DNA of 36,095 nt from Clostridia bacterium (GCA_030532035.1 JAUNLX010000013.1:1-36095), one strand, 5' to 3'. Shown: positions 22,637 to 31,302, counted from the first letter of the stretch. Notes: generated by a model from the sequence alone, not told the origin. Numbers and translations are program-made.

Positions 22637-23188
22637 ATGGACAAAAAAAATGTAAGCTGGGCAAAACCTAAGTTGACAGGTGCTATTTTTGTGGCGCCGA
22701 CAGGAACAACAATGCCAACAGATGCAACCACGGAACTTGATGAGGCTTTTAAAAATTTAGGATATGTATCAGAAGATGGAGTATCAAATGAGAATTCACC
22801 TGAGACTGACACCATTAAGTCTTGGGGCGGGGATTCAATTTTAGTTACTCAATCTGAAAAGAATGATATATTTTCTTTTACTTTAGTTGAAGCTGTAAAT
22901 ATTGATGTATTAAAGACCGTTTTTGGGGAGAACAATGTACAGGGCTCAATAGATACAGGAATTACAATTAAAGCTACATCAGAGCCTTTAAAAGACCAAG
23001 CGTTGGTCATTGATATGATTTTAAAAGACGGAATCATGAAAAGAATTGTAATCCCTAACGCAAGCATAAATGGAGTAGAGGAGATCACATATTCTGATGA
23101 AGACCCAATAGGATATGGGGTAAGTTTCTTGGCCATAAGAGATGAAAGTGGGGTAACACATTATGAGTACATCACAAAATCGGCTTAA
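22637..23188 (+). CDS. Major tail tube protein
   Basis: This 183-residue beta-rich protein is of the Firmicutes siphovirus tail tube type. It opens with a hydrophilic loop, then LDEAFKNLGYVSEDGVSNEN, and ends in ISFLAIRDESG-type strands (GVSFLAIRDESGVTHYEYI). AAAGGA precedes the ATG. Its 3' end is overlapped by the chaperone gene, and a terminator-like hairpin begins 5 nt after its stop, which could give the tube protein its high relative yield. Confidence 0.85.
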   Translation: MDKKNVSWAKPKLTGAIFVAPTGTTMPTDATTELDEAFKNLGYVSEDGVSNENSPETDTIKSWGGDSILVTQSEKNDIFSFTLVEAVNIDVLKTVFGENNVQGSIDTGITIKATSEPLKDQALVIDMILKDGIMKRIVIPNASINGVEEITYSDEDPIGYGVSFLAIRDESGVTHYEYITKSA

Positions 23189-23441
23189 GGGGAAAACCTC
23201 ATCAGGTTTTTTTTATGACATTCCAAAATCAAGATTTGATGATTATGAATTTGCCAAATTGGTCGCAAAAGCACAGGAAGAAGAAATTTATGGATTCCTT
23301 GTTGTTGAAAAGCTCTTAGGTAAAGATGGAGAACAACGGCTTTTGGAAACAGTAAGAAAAGAAGACGGCTCTGTTCCTGTTGAAGCAGTGATGGAACAGT
23401 TAACTGAAATTTTCAATAGCGCCACAGAGCTAAAAAACTAA
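23163..23441 (+). CDS. Tail assembly chaperone (gpG-like)
   Basis: This 92-residue acidic helical protein lies between tube and tape measure, the place of gpG. It begins inside the tube gene. It ends on the heptamer A AAA AAC, read in frame as CTA AAA AAC TAA, a textbook -1 slippery site. Slipping gives a gpGT-type fusion with the next frame. No family signature beyond position and size was used. Confidence 0.82.
   Translation: MSTSQNRLKGKTSSGFFYDIPKSRFDDYEFAKLVAKAQEEEIYGFLVVEKLLGKDGEQRLLETVRKEDGSVPVEAVMEQLTEIFNSATELKN
23193..23214 (+). terminator. Terminator-like hairpin inside the chaperone ORF
   Basis: AAAACCT pairs with AGGTTTT (7 bp, CATC loop) and ends in eight T residues, just after the tail tube stop codon. 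It would reduce transcription of tape measure and later genes relative to tube protein. Confidence 0.6.
23432..23438 (+). promoter_or_regulatory. -1 ribosomal frameshift site A AAA AAC
   Basis: The heptamer sits in the correct reading phase immediately before the stop of the chaperone gene, and the DUF5361 ORF is in the -1 frame. Seven nucleotides downstream starts a 12-nt segment (23446-23457) perfectly complementary to 23757-23768, a possible long-range stimulator. Confidence 0.8.
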
Positions 23442-23455
23442 TATGCCTCGCCCGT

Positions 23456-23824
23456 ATGATGGCAACTGATGAGAATGCACTAATTTGTGATCTCGCAGAA
23501 ACATATAACATACTTGACTACCAAAAATTTCCGTGTTCACTGATTGCAATTCTTGCATCTGGTCTGAAAGACGATTCTCGGATCAAACTAAAACTTCAAG
23601 AACAAAAAGTGGGGATAGAAACTTTGCTTCTGGCAGGAATCAACGACCGATTAACTTTGCTTATGCAAGGTCTCAGCGGCAACAAGAGAATCAGACAACC
23701 ATATATAACAGATGAATTACAGAACTTAGGAAAAAGAGAGAGCGCCCGCTTGTTTGATACGGGCGAGGAATTTATGACTAAAAGACAGACATTTCTAAAG
23801 AAGGGAGTGATGAAAAATGACTGA
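23456..23824 (+). CDS. gpT-like tail chaperone extension (DUF5361)
   Basis: This 122-residue ORF reads ENALICDLAETYNILDYQKF and ASGLKDDSRIKL, typical of DUF5361 proteins made as the frameshifted T part of gpGT. The frame is open back to the slippery site, so the main product is probably a fusion joined after residue 92 of gpG. A separate start at ATG 23456 lacks a good RBS. It overlaps the tape measure gene start. Confidence 0.82.
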   Translation: MMATDENALICDLAETYNILDYQKFPCSLIAILASGLKDDSRIKLKLQEQKVGIETLLLAGINDRLTLLMQGLSGNKRIRQPYITDELQNLGKRESARLFDTGEEFMTKRQTFLKKGVMKND

Positions 23825-25895
23825 ATTAGGAAAAGCTTATGTTCAGGTCGTTCCATCGGCCAAAGGAATATCTAAATCATTAACCGGTATTATTGCCCCT
23901 GAGGCACAAGATGCAGGTAAAAAAGCGGGGAATAATTTTGTTCAAAACTTCTCTGCAGTGGCTAAAAAGGTTTCCAGTAAAGCGAGCAAAATAGGTAATT
24001 CGTTAAACAGTGCCATAACGAAACCCGCTTTAGCAGCAACAAGCGCGATTGTCGGAATTACTTTAGTAAAGGGCTTTGATAGATTAAAAGGAATCGACAC
24101 GGCTAAGGCTAAATTATACGCACTTGGCCACTCAGCTACATCGGTTAAAAACATAATGTCCGATGCATTGTACTCGGTTAAGGGAACTTCATTCGGTCTT
24201 GAAGAAGCCGCGATTACTGCATCATCGGCGGTAGCGGCAGGAATTAAGCCAGGTAAAGAGCTTAAAAAGTATTTATCTTTAGTTGGTGACGCAGCATCCA
24301 TCACTGGGACACAAATGTCTGAAATGGGTATGATTTTCAACAAGGTAAGCACGGCAAACAAAGTAAGTGCTCTTGAGCTTAATCAGATGATGGAGCGAGG
24401 CGTTCCAATAATTCAACTATTAGCAAAATCAATGGAGGTATCGGAATCAAAGGTTAGAGCTCTTGCGAGTTCTGGTAAGATAAGTGCCCAAGATTTCTTA
24501 AATGCGGTTGAAAGTGGAATGGGCGGAGCGGCTAAATCAATTGGTGAGCTATCTGTGTCGGCCGCGTTTGAAAATCTTAAAGCCGCACTATCAAGAGTTG
24601 GTGCGGCTTTTTTAGGAGCTGGTGAAGATGGTAACGGATTTTTCCAACAGCTTAAACCACTTATAGGAGATCTCACTAAAGATTTAGACGGCATAACCAA
24701 AACTGCAGAAGAATGGGGAAAGAAGTTTGGGGAAACATTTATCAAAGTGGTTGAGGGGATAAAACAGGTCCTTGAATGGTGGAAAAAATTAGGCCCAACC
24801 GCTAAAAAAACAATTGCAATATTAGGTGGAATTTTGGTATCAGCAGGTCCGATACTCATAGGAGTCAGTAAGGTGATAACTGCTGTCACAACCATTATAG
24901 GAATAGCTTCAAAGGTCTTTTCTGTTTTGAAATTCGTGGCAGGAGTAATTAAATTAATAGGAATTGCGATATCGGTGGTTACAGGTTTATCTCTTGGTTG
25001 GATCGCAGCAATCGCTGCTGTAGTTGCGGCGATAGTTGGAATCGGTGTTTTATTGTGGAAATTTAGAGATAACATAAAAGAGTTTTTCATATCTATCGGT
25101 GCTCAAATAAAAGACTTTTTTACAGGAATACCTGAAAAACTATCAGCCCTAAAAGATATCATTTTTAATTGGTTTAAGGGAGTAAAAGATATGGTTATCC
25201 AAAAGATAAAAGGATTTATATCTTCTACATTTGCATTCTTTCAAGCTTTACCTGCAAACATGAAACAATTGTTAAATGATGCCTTATTAGCTGTTAAAAG
25301 CTGGGGGACAAATCTATATCACGCAGGAGTAAATTCAATTAAAAGCTTAATATCGGGCGTCCTTTCTTTTGCTAAAAGCATACCATCCAAAGTCTCATCC
25401 ATCGGGAAATCAATTGTGGACGGTGTATGGCGTGGTATTGTCGGCGCTAAAGATAAATTCTTTAATGATATCAAAAGCTTTTTCAAGGGAATGGTTAAGA
25501 GTGCGAAAGACTCGTTAAAAATACATTCTCCGTCTAAAGTTATGGCCGATCAAATTGGAAGATGGATTCCGCCAGGCATTTCAGAGGGAATATCTAAAAA
25601 TTCCAGAGTTATAGATACGCAAATGGCAAAAATCGCAAAAGGCATTGGAAGTGCAGTTATACCTACACCTCAGATAGAGGCTTTTGACTACGACGAAGCT
25701 ATGATAAAGGGTCAGTTTTTTGACATACGCAAAAAGGTAGGTGCGCAATTGTCTTTAATGCTTGATAACAAGGATTTTTCCTCGGCTCAACCTGTAAGAC
25801 AGACAATAAATATTTATCAACCAGTGAAAACTCCAGGAGAAACGGCAAGGGTATTAAGGCAGGAAGCTGTTAAATTTGGGTTGGCAGGTGAGTAA
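23817..25895 (+). CDS. Tape measure protein
   Basis: This 692-residue protein sets tail length. It has an N-terminal GKAYVQVVPSAKGISKSLTG segment (the common Firmicutes tape measure start), the TMP domain (TKEVSALELNQM-like NKVSALELNQMMERGVPIIQ), a hydrophobic core of several membrane-like helices (~340-415), and a C-terminus ending in KIHSPSKVMADQIGRWIPPG. It is complete and overlaps the chaperone gene by ATGAC. A long membrane-active stretch is usual for DNA ejection. Confidence 0.95.
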   Translation: MTELGKAYVQVVPSAKGISKSLTGIIAPEAQDAGKKAGNNFVQNFSAVAKKVSSKASKIGNSLNSAITKPALAATSAIVGITLVKGFDRLKGIDTAKAKLYALGHSATSVKNIMSDALYSVKGTSFGLEEAAITASSAVAAGIKPGKELKKYLSLVGDAASITGTQMSEMGMIFNKVSTANKVSALELNQMMERGVPIIQLLAKSMEVSESKVRALASSGKISAQDFLNAVESGMGGAAKSIGELSVSAAFENLKAALSRVGAAFLGAGEDGNGFFQQLKPLIGDLTKDLDGITKTAEEWGKKFGETFIKVVEGIKQVLEWWKKLGPTAKKTIAILGGILVSAGPILIGVSKVITAVTTIIGIASKVFSVLKFVAGVIKLIGIAISVVTGLSLGWIAAIAAVVAAIVGIGVLLWKFRDNIKEFFISIGAQIKDFFTGIPEKLSALKDIIFNWFKGVKDMVIQKIKGFISSTFAFFQALPANMKQLLNDALLAVKSWGTNLYHAGVNSIKSLISGVLSFAKSIPSKVSSIGKSIVDGVWRGIVGAKDKFFNDIKSFFKGMVKSAKDSLKIHSPSKVMADQIGRWIPPGISEGISKNSRVIDTQMAKIAKGIGSAVIPTPQIEAFDYDEAMIKGQFFDIRKKVGAQLSLMLDNKDFSSAQPVRQTINIYQPVKTPGETARVLRQEAVKFGLAGE

Positions 25896-26747
25896 ATGAG
25901 ATATCAAAGCAATGTAACTTTTTACCGCTCTGACGGTCAAATTTTATCCTTAAATCAGCATCCTTGGGCGGTGCTAACAGTTAAAGGAATTGACTTTCCT
26001 GAATACGAAGTTTTTACTGAAAAAAAGGGGCTTGGAGACGGGTCCTTCATTTTAGGTAAAAGGAAAGAGTCAAGACAAGTTGAACTTACTGCGATTGTTA
26101 AGCAGATATCGGAAGATGAGTACCGAAATCAGCGATTCAAAGCGATTAACTTTTTTGATGGCTCATACACTTTCAATGTTGAATTTCAAAGACTTGGAAA
26201 AACACGACTCCTAAAATCTGCAGAGCTGATGAGCGCTAATTTCCCGTCCTCTTGGTACCAAGAAAATCCGCAATTGCAACTTTGCTTTATTTCGCCTTTT
26301 TCAAATCTGTTTTTTGAAAATGCGCAGACAGTCAATTTAGGTTCCACGACTAAGATGTGGCATAATGTGAGGTTTTATTCGCCGAACCATAAATTGGTTT
26401 TCAGCTCAAGGAAACAAACAAATGACGCCATTATAAAGTACGAGGGCACAGTTCCTACATATCTGAATATTGCAATTCAAGCTTCAGGCTATGTCAAAGG
26501 ATTTAAGGTCACGGTTTGTGAAAATTCTGCAAAAATCAACACATCGCTTAATGCTGGAGATGCGCTAAGAATTGATAAATATAGAGTGTATAAGAATGAT
26601 GAATTGATAGATTATAACGATTTTTCTATGAGCGAGTTATTATCTATCGCCCTTAAACCAGGGGAAAACTATATCCAGTTTTCGACCGATGTTGGGGATT
26701 CTTATACCGCCGATATACAGTTTTCAACTGAGTATGGAGGTATATGA
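25896..26747 (+). CDS. Distal tail protein (Dit)
   Basis: This 283-residue protein follows the tape measure directly. The N-terminal half resembles Dit hub domains (KESRQVELTAIVKQ and FKAINFFDGSYTF), and the C-terminal half is a galectin-like beta domain. Dit hexamers join tail tube to the baseplate. The start codon directly abuts the previous stop. Confidence 0.85.
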   Translation: MRYQSNVTFYRSDGQILSLNQHPWAVLTVKGIDFPEYEVFTEKKGLGDGSFILGKRKESRQVELTAIVKQISEDEYRNQRFKAINFFDGSYTFNVEFQRLGKTRLLKSAELMSANFPSSWYQENPQLQLCFISPFSNLFFENAQTVNLGSTTKMWHNVRFYSPNHKLVFSSRKQTNDAIIKYEGTVPTYLNIAIQASGYVKGFKVTVCENSAKINTSLNAGDALRIDKYRVYKNDELIDYNDFSMSELLSIALKPGENYIQFSTDVGDSYTADIQFSTEYGGI

Positions 26748-28012
26748 TGCTAAAAGCCTTTAACAAATATGGAAATGCTATTGAACCCCCTGAGTTTATC
26801 GAACTTCAATGGAACCGAAAGTTCTATGATTATGGAAATTTCAGTTTACACATGCCTCTTTCGGTTTATGATAGTGGGCTCAAATATTTACAATTTGAAG
26901 GTAGACCAGAGACTGGAGTTGTACAAAAGCGGTATTACGAAAATCAAAACGGAATTGACTATATAACTCTCTCTGGTTTTTTCATTGACAAGTTACTCGA
27001 TATGGGTGTTGCTGCTTGGAAAATACCCTTTAAGGTTGAACAGAGTGGTCCTTCTGGTGCTACTTGGAACCCTGTGGCCATAAAATTAGCCCTTTGGCTT
27101 ACCTTTTCCCAATATAATCAACACTTATGGGACGAGGTAAAAGCACCTGACGACCCAGATCCAGGATATCAAGAGTCGGTTGATGAATACAATGAAAAGT
27201 TGATGATATTTAAATACAGAGGCTCTAACTTGTATAGCACCGAGTTCTCAAAAGAGTTCCTTTTTCCGCATGGGCTAAATTACATAATAGAACCTGGGGA
27301 AAGGATGGGTCAGGCATTCAAGAAAACATTTAAGCCTTATAAAATATCTGTCGGAGCAGAACCTATATTTAACCCAAGCGGCAGAGAACGAGAGAATATG
27401 GAACCTTTAATTGGTTTACTTCTTACAAGTAAAGAGGCGAAAGACAAATCAAGGCTTGTTTACTTCGGCGAAGCCTTTGAAAATATCAAAAAAATTGAAT
27501 ACAACTTTGATGATAGCTGTATAATTTCAGATTATACGATTCGTCAGGAAGTGCCAAATGAAAGCCGTTTTCCGAGTAGAAGCCGTGAATATGACTACCA
27601 ACAGGGGAAAGCCTTTTACTATATATATGAGCATTTTATGGAGCCTAACAATGCACCGACAGATCTTGGAAAATCATATCCTGCAGGGTTTATAGACTCC
27701 AGCATTGAAACTTTTGATAATGACCTTACAGAGTCAGAAGTTAAAGAACAGATGAAAAGAGCAGCGCTTTTGGATATGCTAAATCACTATAAAGTGGAAT
27801 CCTTTTCGGTAGATGTTATGCAAAACAGTTTTTATTATTTGAAAGATTATGACCTTGGAGACTACTGCACAATCATATCAACTAAATTAGGAAATATACC
27901 CTACAAAGCTCAAATTATAGAAGTTAGAGAACGAATTGCGGAAAATAAAAACGAGATCGAAATTGTTTTTGGCACTCCACAAAAAAATAAATATAGAAAG
28001 GTTGTGATGTGA
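26744..28012 (+). CDS. Tail-associated protein (Gp37-like hub)
   Basis: This 422-residue protein matches the ReqiPepy6 Gp37-like family of siphovirus tail hub proteins: the opening EPPEFIELQWNRKFYDYGNF, the YNFDDSCIISDYTI core and the C-terminal YKVESFSVDVMQNSFYYLKD with DLGDYCTI. It is the baseplate plug/Tal component. It overlaps Dit by 4 bp. No lytic domain is fused. Confidence 0.85.
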   Translation: MMLKAFNKYGNAIEPPEFIELQWNRKFYDYGNFSLHMPLSVYDSGLKYLQFEGRPETGVVQKRYYENQNGIDYITLSGFFIDKLLDMGVAAWKIPFKVEQSGPSGATWNPVAIKLALWLTFSQYNQHLWDEVKAPDDPDPGYQESVDEYNEKLMIFKYRGSNLYSTEFSKEFLFPHGLNYIIEPGERMGQAFKKTFKPYKISVGAEPIFNPSGRERENMEPLIGLLLTSKEAKDKSRLVYFGEAFENIKKIEYNFDDSCIISDYTIRQEVPNESRFPSRSREYDYQQGKAFYYIYEHFMEPNNAPTDLGKSYPAGFIDSSIETFDNDLTESEVKEQMKRAALLDMLNHYKVESFSVDVMQNSFYYLKDYDLGDYCTIISTKLGNIPYKAQIIEVRERIAENKNEIEIVFGTPQKNKYRKVVM

Positions 28013-28689
28013 TGATTTCATATCCGTTTGATAGTATTAATACAGGAACTGACTCAAACCCAGTATGGGACAGAGCGATTTCCGCTCAAGATGAAAGAGA
28101 CTTTAATATGATGTGCTACACAAATGGGGTCTTTATGGACAGAGCTGATGGTCTGATGGTCTCATCTGTAAGTGGGATGAACATAAAAGTAGGAACCGGG
28201 GGTTGTATGATTAATGGTGCTGTTGGCATTAATAAGGCAGAGACCACATTAACAATTGACGCTGGTGGTTCAAGCACAAGGACAGACCTTGTTGTTGCAA
28301 GATTTGATGATTCAAACGAAAAAAGAAAAATTGAAGTTTTAGTTAAAAAAGGAAATCCGGGTAATCCAGGTTTAATCAAGTCAAGTAATGTTTATGAAAT
28401 TCAGTTAGCAGAAATTAGGGTTCCTATAAATACGAGCTCTATAACAGATAGTCACATAACCGATACAAGGCTTAATAATACCGTCTGTGGTGCAGTTCTG
28501 CCTGCAATTCCAACAAAGCAATCAACAGATGTCCTTTGGAAGCAGTTACGAGACAGCATAGATCTTGTAAATTCAGCGATAGATAAAACCATTGCTGGCG
28601 ACCTAAAAACAAGAGTAGACAATCTTGAAAGCGTAAGCTTTAGCTCAGAAGAGCTAACAATTCTAAGAAACGCAGGAGTTGAGGTATAA
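28012..28689 (+). CDS. Baseplate/tail structural protein
   Basis: This 225-residue protein shows the N-terminal domain common to phage structural proteins in this position (AQDERDFNMMCYTNGVFM, then RTDLVVARFDD), followed by a short helical coiled tail (~180-225). It probably links receptor-binding fibres to the hub (BppU-like). ATG 28012 overlaps the previous stop as TGATG; the GTG at 28009 is possible. Confidence 0.75.
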   Translation: MISYPFDSINTGTDSNPVWDRAISAQDERDFNMMCYTNGVFMDRADGLMVSSVSGMNIKVGTGGCMINGAVGINKAETTLTIDAGGSSTRTDLVVARFDDSNEKRKIEVLVKKGNPGNPGLIKSSNVYEIQLAEIRVPINTSSITDSHITDTRLNNTVCGAVLPAIPTKQSTDVLWKQLRDSIDLVNSAIDKTIAGDLKTRVDNLESVSFSSEELTILRNAGVEV

Positions 28690-28691
28690 AA

Positions 28692-29099
28692 ATGACATTT
28701 TTAGAACAATTAAAAGAATCTGTTTTGTTTCTTTTTAATAAAGAGATAGAGAGAAAAGATTTTGTTGTTGAAGTTGGAGAAAAAGACGGTTGGACTTATA
28801 GAAAATGGAAATCAGGAATTAAAGAGTGCTGGATTTATTACACTGAAACCAAAACTTCACAAACTTGGTCAGGGGCAGGGTTAACGAATGCCAATCGTTA
28901 TAGTTTTACAAAAACATTACCAACTAAATTTTTTGTAAATCCTGTATCTCAAATTAAAATATCAGGGTCAATTGGCAATGGTTACGGTTTTCCGATTTTT
29001 GTTTCTCAAGAAAACAGCTCGGCGTTTAGTTTTGTTATGACTTCAAATTCAAGTGGTTCGCAATTATGCAGGATTTCAATTTATTGTATCGGAGAATAG
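28692..29099 (+). CDS. Tail fibre / receptor-binding tip protein
   Basis: This 135-residue protein has WTYRKWKSGIKECWIYY, a sequence signature of the short fibre tip proteins of Gram-positive phages, then a beta-rich S/G/N-rich domain. It is likely to contact the host surface. It is the last structural gene before the lysis cassette. Confidence 0.72.
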   Translation: MTFLEQLKESVLFLFNKEIERKDFVVEVGEKDGWTYRKWKSGIKECWIYYTETKTSQTWSGAGLTNANRYSFTKTLPTKFFVNPVSQIKISGSIGNGYGFPIFVSQENSSAFSFVMTSNSSGSQLCRISIYCIGE

Positions 29100-29109
29100 G
29101 AGGTAAACA

Positions 29110-29409
29110 TTGAGCGAAACAGCGGGAGTTTTCTTGTCAATTTTATCAGCGCTTGGGATAGCGTGTTCAATTATTTTCGGTTATATTGCATACAAAAGAA
29201 AAGAGAAATGCGAAAATGAAACTGAGGGCAAAAAAGACGGTGTTCTTTTAACCGAAATCGGATATATAAAAAGCGGAGTAGATGACATCAAAAGAAAACA
29301 AGAGAAGCAAGATGAACAATATGTAATAGTAATGACAAGATTAGCGACGGTCGAATCATCGGTAAAGCAGGCACATCATCGACTTGATGAAATTTCAAAA
29401 GAACATTAA
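29110..29409 (+). CDS. XhlA-like membrane protein of the lysis cassette
   Basis: This 99-residue protein has one N-terminal membrane helix (~5-28), then a charged coiled-coil (GVDDIKRKQEKQDEQYVIVM...VESSVKQAHHRLDEI). This inverted order, membrane first, resembles phage proteins listed as XhlA/DUF-type partners of holins. TTG start with AGGAGGT upstream. Confidence 0.7.
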   Translation: MSETAGVFLSILSALGIACSIIFGYIAYKRKEKCENETEGKKDGVLLTEIGYIKSGVDDIKRKQEKQDEQYVIVMTRLATVESSVKQAHHRLDEISKEH

Positions 29410-29422
29410 GGAGTGGGAAATT

Positions 29423-29620
29423 ATGAAAAACGAAAGAATTTATAGAGCGGTTAGAACTTTTTTTCAAGCGTTTATAGGAGCGGTCATTGCTAACATCGGT
29501 TTTTATTTATCAGGCGTTGATAATAAAAAAGCGTTAATATCGGCGGTGTTATCGTTGATTGGTTGCGGTGTTGCCGCTGGCATTGCTGCGGTTATGAATC
29601 CTAACAAAAAGGAGAAATAA
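29423..29620 (+). CDS. Holin
   Basis: This 65-residue protein has two hydrophobic helices (about 10-28 and 36-58), a basic N-terminus and a basic tail (NPNKKEK), positioned directly before the lysin. It forms pores releasing or activating lysin. ATG 29423 is 9 nt after AAGGAG; upstream in-frame codons overlap the preceding gene. Confidence 0.82.
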   Translation: MKNERIYRAVRTFFQAFIGAVIANIGFYLSGVDNKKALISAVLSLIGCGVAAGIAAVMNPNKKEK

Positions 29621-30565
29621 ATGTATAAATTTAAGGGAATAGACATTTCAAAATGGCAAAATCCGAAAACTTATCCATATGACAAAGCAAAGGCAGAGGG
29701 CTTTTCTTTTGCAATTTTGAGAGCAGGCAGCGGAAGTAAAAAAGATGTTTCTTTTGAAGAACATTATAAAAATTGCAGGGCAAATGATTTTCAAATCGGT
29801 GCTTATTGGTATACTTACGCAACTTCAACGACTCAGGCAGAAGCAGAAGCAAAATTATTTTTAGAAGCAATCAAAGGCAAAACATTTGAATATCCCGTAT
29901 ATCTTGATATTGAAGATAATTTTATTTTACAAAACACAACAAAATCAAACAGAAATGCGATTATTCAAACTTTTGGTCGCACTTTAGAAAACGAAGGCTA
30001 TTATTTCGGCGTATATACTAATAGAGTTTGGTATAACAATTACATTTCAGGGGCGAAATTAAATAAATCTTTTGATTGGTGGCTTGCTGATTGGCGAGGT
30101 AAACTTCCGCAGGGCGTGAATTTTGGCTTGTGGCAATATGGCGGAAGTGTAAATCCTATACGCTCGGCAAGTATTGGCGGAGTTGTAACCGACCAAAACT
30201 ATGCTTTAAGAAATTATCCAGAGATTATAACTTCTCGAGGTTTCAACGGTTACCAAAAAGAAAACAAACCGACTAAAAAAAGTACTGATGAAATTGTAAA
30301 AGAAGTTATAGCAGGCAAATGGGGAAATGGAAATGACAGAAAACAAAGACTTGAAAAAGCAGGATATAACTATTATGAAATTCAAAAAGAAGTAAATAAA
30401 AAAATGGGATTGTCTTCCACGCCTAAGAAATCAATTAAAGATATAGCGCTTGAAGTCGTTCGAGGGGATTGGGGTAATGGTTTAACTCGAATTTATAAAT
30501 TAAAAAAAGCGGGATATAATCCTAAAGTGGTTCAAAAAGAAGTAAATAAGATTCTAAAGAAATAA
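29621..30565 (+). CDS. GH25 endolysin (muramidase) with Cpl-7 repeats
   Basis: This 314-residue lysozyme cleaves peptidoglycan glycan strands. The GH25 domain (~4-205) carries D8 (KGIDISKWQ) and the catalytic D96/E98 (YLDIED). Two Cpl-7/CW_7 wall-binding repeats follow (~221-262 and ~271-314), each with VxxVxxGxWGNGxxRxxxLxxAGYN. AAAGGAG precedes the ATG, and a terminator follows. A fragment of a similar repeat survives in the relic at 34047-34090. Confidence 0.95.
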   Translation: MYKFKGIDISKWQNPKTYPYDKAKAEGFSFAILRAGSGSKKDVSFEEHYKNCRANDFQIGAYWYTYATSTTQAEAEAKLFLEAIKGKTFEYPVYLDIEDNFILQNTTKSNRNAIIQTFGRTLENEGYYFGVYTNRVWYNNYISGAKLNKSFDWWLADWRGKLPQGVNFGLWQYGGSVNPIRSASIGGVVTDQNYALRNYPEIITSRGFNGYQKENKPTKKSTDEIVKEVIAGKWGNGNDRKQRLEKAGYNYYEIQKEVNKKMGLSSTPKKSIKDIALEVVRGDWGNGLTRIYKLKKAGYNPKVVQKEVNKILKK

Positions 30566-30569
30566 AAAC

Positions 30570-30600
30570 AAGGGTAGCTTTTTCGCTACCCTTTATTTTT
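30570..30600. terminator. Bidirectional terminator between lysin and minus-strand genes
   Basis: AAGGGTAGC pairs with GCTACCCTT (9 bp, 6-nt loop). A T tract follows on the plus strand and an A-rich tract precedes it, so it serves both directions. The stop of the RHH gene lies in the stem. Confidence 0.88.
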
Positions 30601-30786
30601 TACTTCTTTTATAGTTTCTTCCACTGCTTTTACTAAAACCGACCTTTGTGATACACCTAACTTTTTGCAAGCTTCTTTGAATTCATTTGCCAAGTCAATA
30701 GGCAAGCTAAGGCTAATCGATTTGTAATTTTTTTTAAGCCATTCATTTTGATAATTTATTTGATTAAATTCTTTTTTATCTGCCAT
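30586..30786 (-). CDS. Ribbon-helix-helix-like DNA-binding protein
   Basis: This 66-residue basic protein reads YKSISLSLPIDLANEFKEAC as a beta strand plus helix, then LGVSQRSVLVKAVEETIKE as a second helix, an Arc/MetJ-like fold. ATG 30786 is 7 nt after AAGGTG; the upstream CTG/ATG-like codons lie in the preceding gene. It is last of three minus-strand genes and probably regulates that operon or phage genes. Confidence 0.72.
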   Translation of the reverse strand: MADKKEFNQINYQNEWLKKNYKSISLSLPIDLANEFKEACKKLGVSQRSVLVKAVEETIKEVKNKG

Positions 30787-30964
30787 TGCCAACACCTTTT
30801 TTGTAGTTTAGTATTGCAAAAATAAGATTTATAATTCCAATTACCAAAACTAAAGCTTGTAAAACTTTAAATAAATTTGTTGTTGCCAAAACTAATAAAA
30901 CAATAGAAATTGCCGTGAAAATAAGCCATAATAAAATTTGTAATATTAAAATTCTCTTGCTCAC
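30776..30964 (-). CDS. Small two-helix membrane protein
   Basis: This 62-residue protein has two hydrophobic helices (~5-27 and ~34-54). The GTG start has AGGAGG 9 nt upstream. It overlaps the RHH gene by 11 bp. A 65-bp segment of its 3' end recurs in the relic (34105-34169), so the gene belonged to both prophages. Function unknown, possibly host-envelope related. Confidence 0.65.
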   Translation of the reverse strand: MSKRILILQILLWLIFTAISIVLLVLATTNLFKVLQALVLVIGIINLIFAILNYKKGVGNGR

Positions 30965-31003
30965 TTGATTTTACCTCCTAAAAGTATTACAATTTACTTG
31001 GGT

Positions 31004-31025
31004 GAGGGGAACTTACGCTCCCCTC
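31004..31025. repeat. Stem-loop in right-end operon
   Basis: GAGGGGA and TCCCCTC form a 7-bp stem with 8-nt loop. There is no T tract. A longer but similar stem-loop, also with 8-nt loop, is at 34233-34260 beyond the relic. Confidence 0.5.
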
Positions 31026-31033
31026 AAGGTCAT

Positions 31034-31126
31034 TCAGTCTTTATAATAGCTTAGTATTTGAAATATCAAACTTGTTGTTGAGATTATCAAACCTACTATT
31101 GTAAAGACTATTTTTATTGTTTCCAT
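31034..31126 (-). CDS. 30-residue hydrophobic peptide, holin/toxin-like
   Basis: The ATG follows the strong AAAGGCGGTG at a good distance. The product is a single membrane helix (residues ~6-24) with a short charged tail, the size and plan of small type I toxins or holin-like toxins. No family is certain. It heads the minus-strand operon near the prophage right end, next to the attachment region, a common place for lysogenic conversion or stability genes. Confidence 0.5.
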   Translation of the reverse strand: METIKIVFTIVGLIISTTSLIFQILSYYKD

Positions 31127-31302
31127 TTTAATCACCGCCTTTCTTTCTGAAGTGATTATATAACAACATATTGTGTTTAATATGTAAATACTTTTGCGGA
31201 GAAAAAAGGTTTTTTTACAATAAAAATTCTCAAAGCTAATCAAAATCTAATCAGAAAAATAAAAAAACCTTATAAATCAAGGAACACAAATATTTCAATT
31301 TG
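31127..31302. other. Right-end non-coding arm of the prophage
   Basis: This holds the minus-strand TATAAT-like element before the small peptide (about 31153-31158) and two 11-bp arm repeats (31236-31257). The segment is very AT-rich and no gene is visible. It is best read as the attP right arm. Confidence 0.6.

Noticed and set aside
24413..25090. 225-codon minus-strand ORF in the tape measure gene
   Set aside because: Low-complexity reverse translation of the tape measure hydrophobic region; no start signal.
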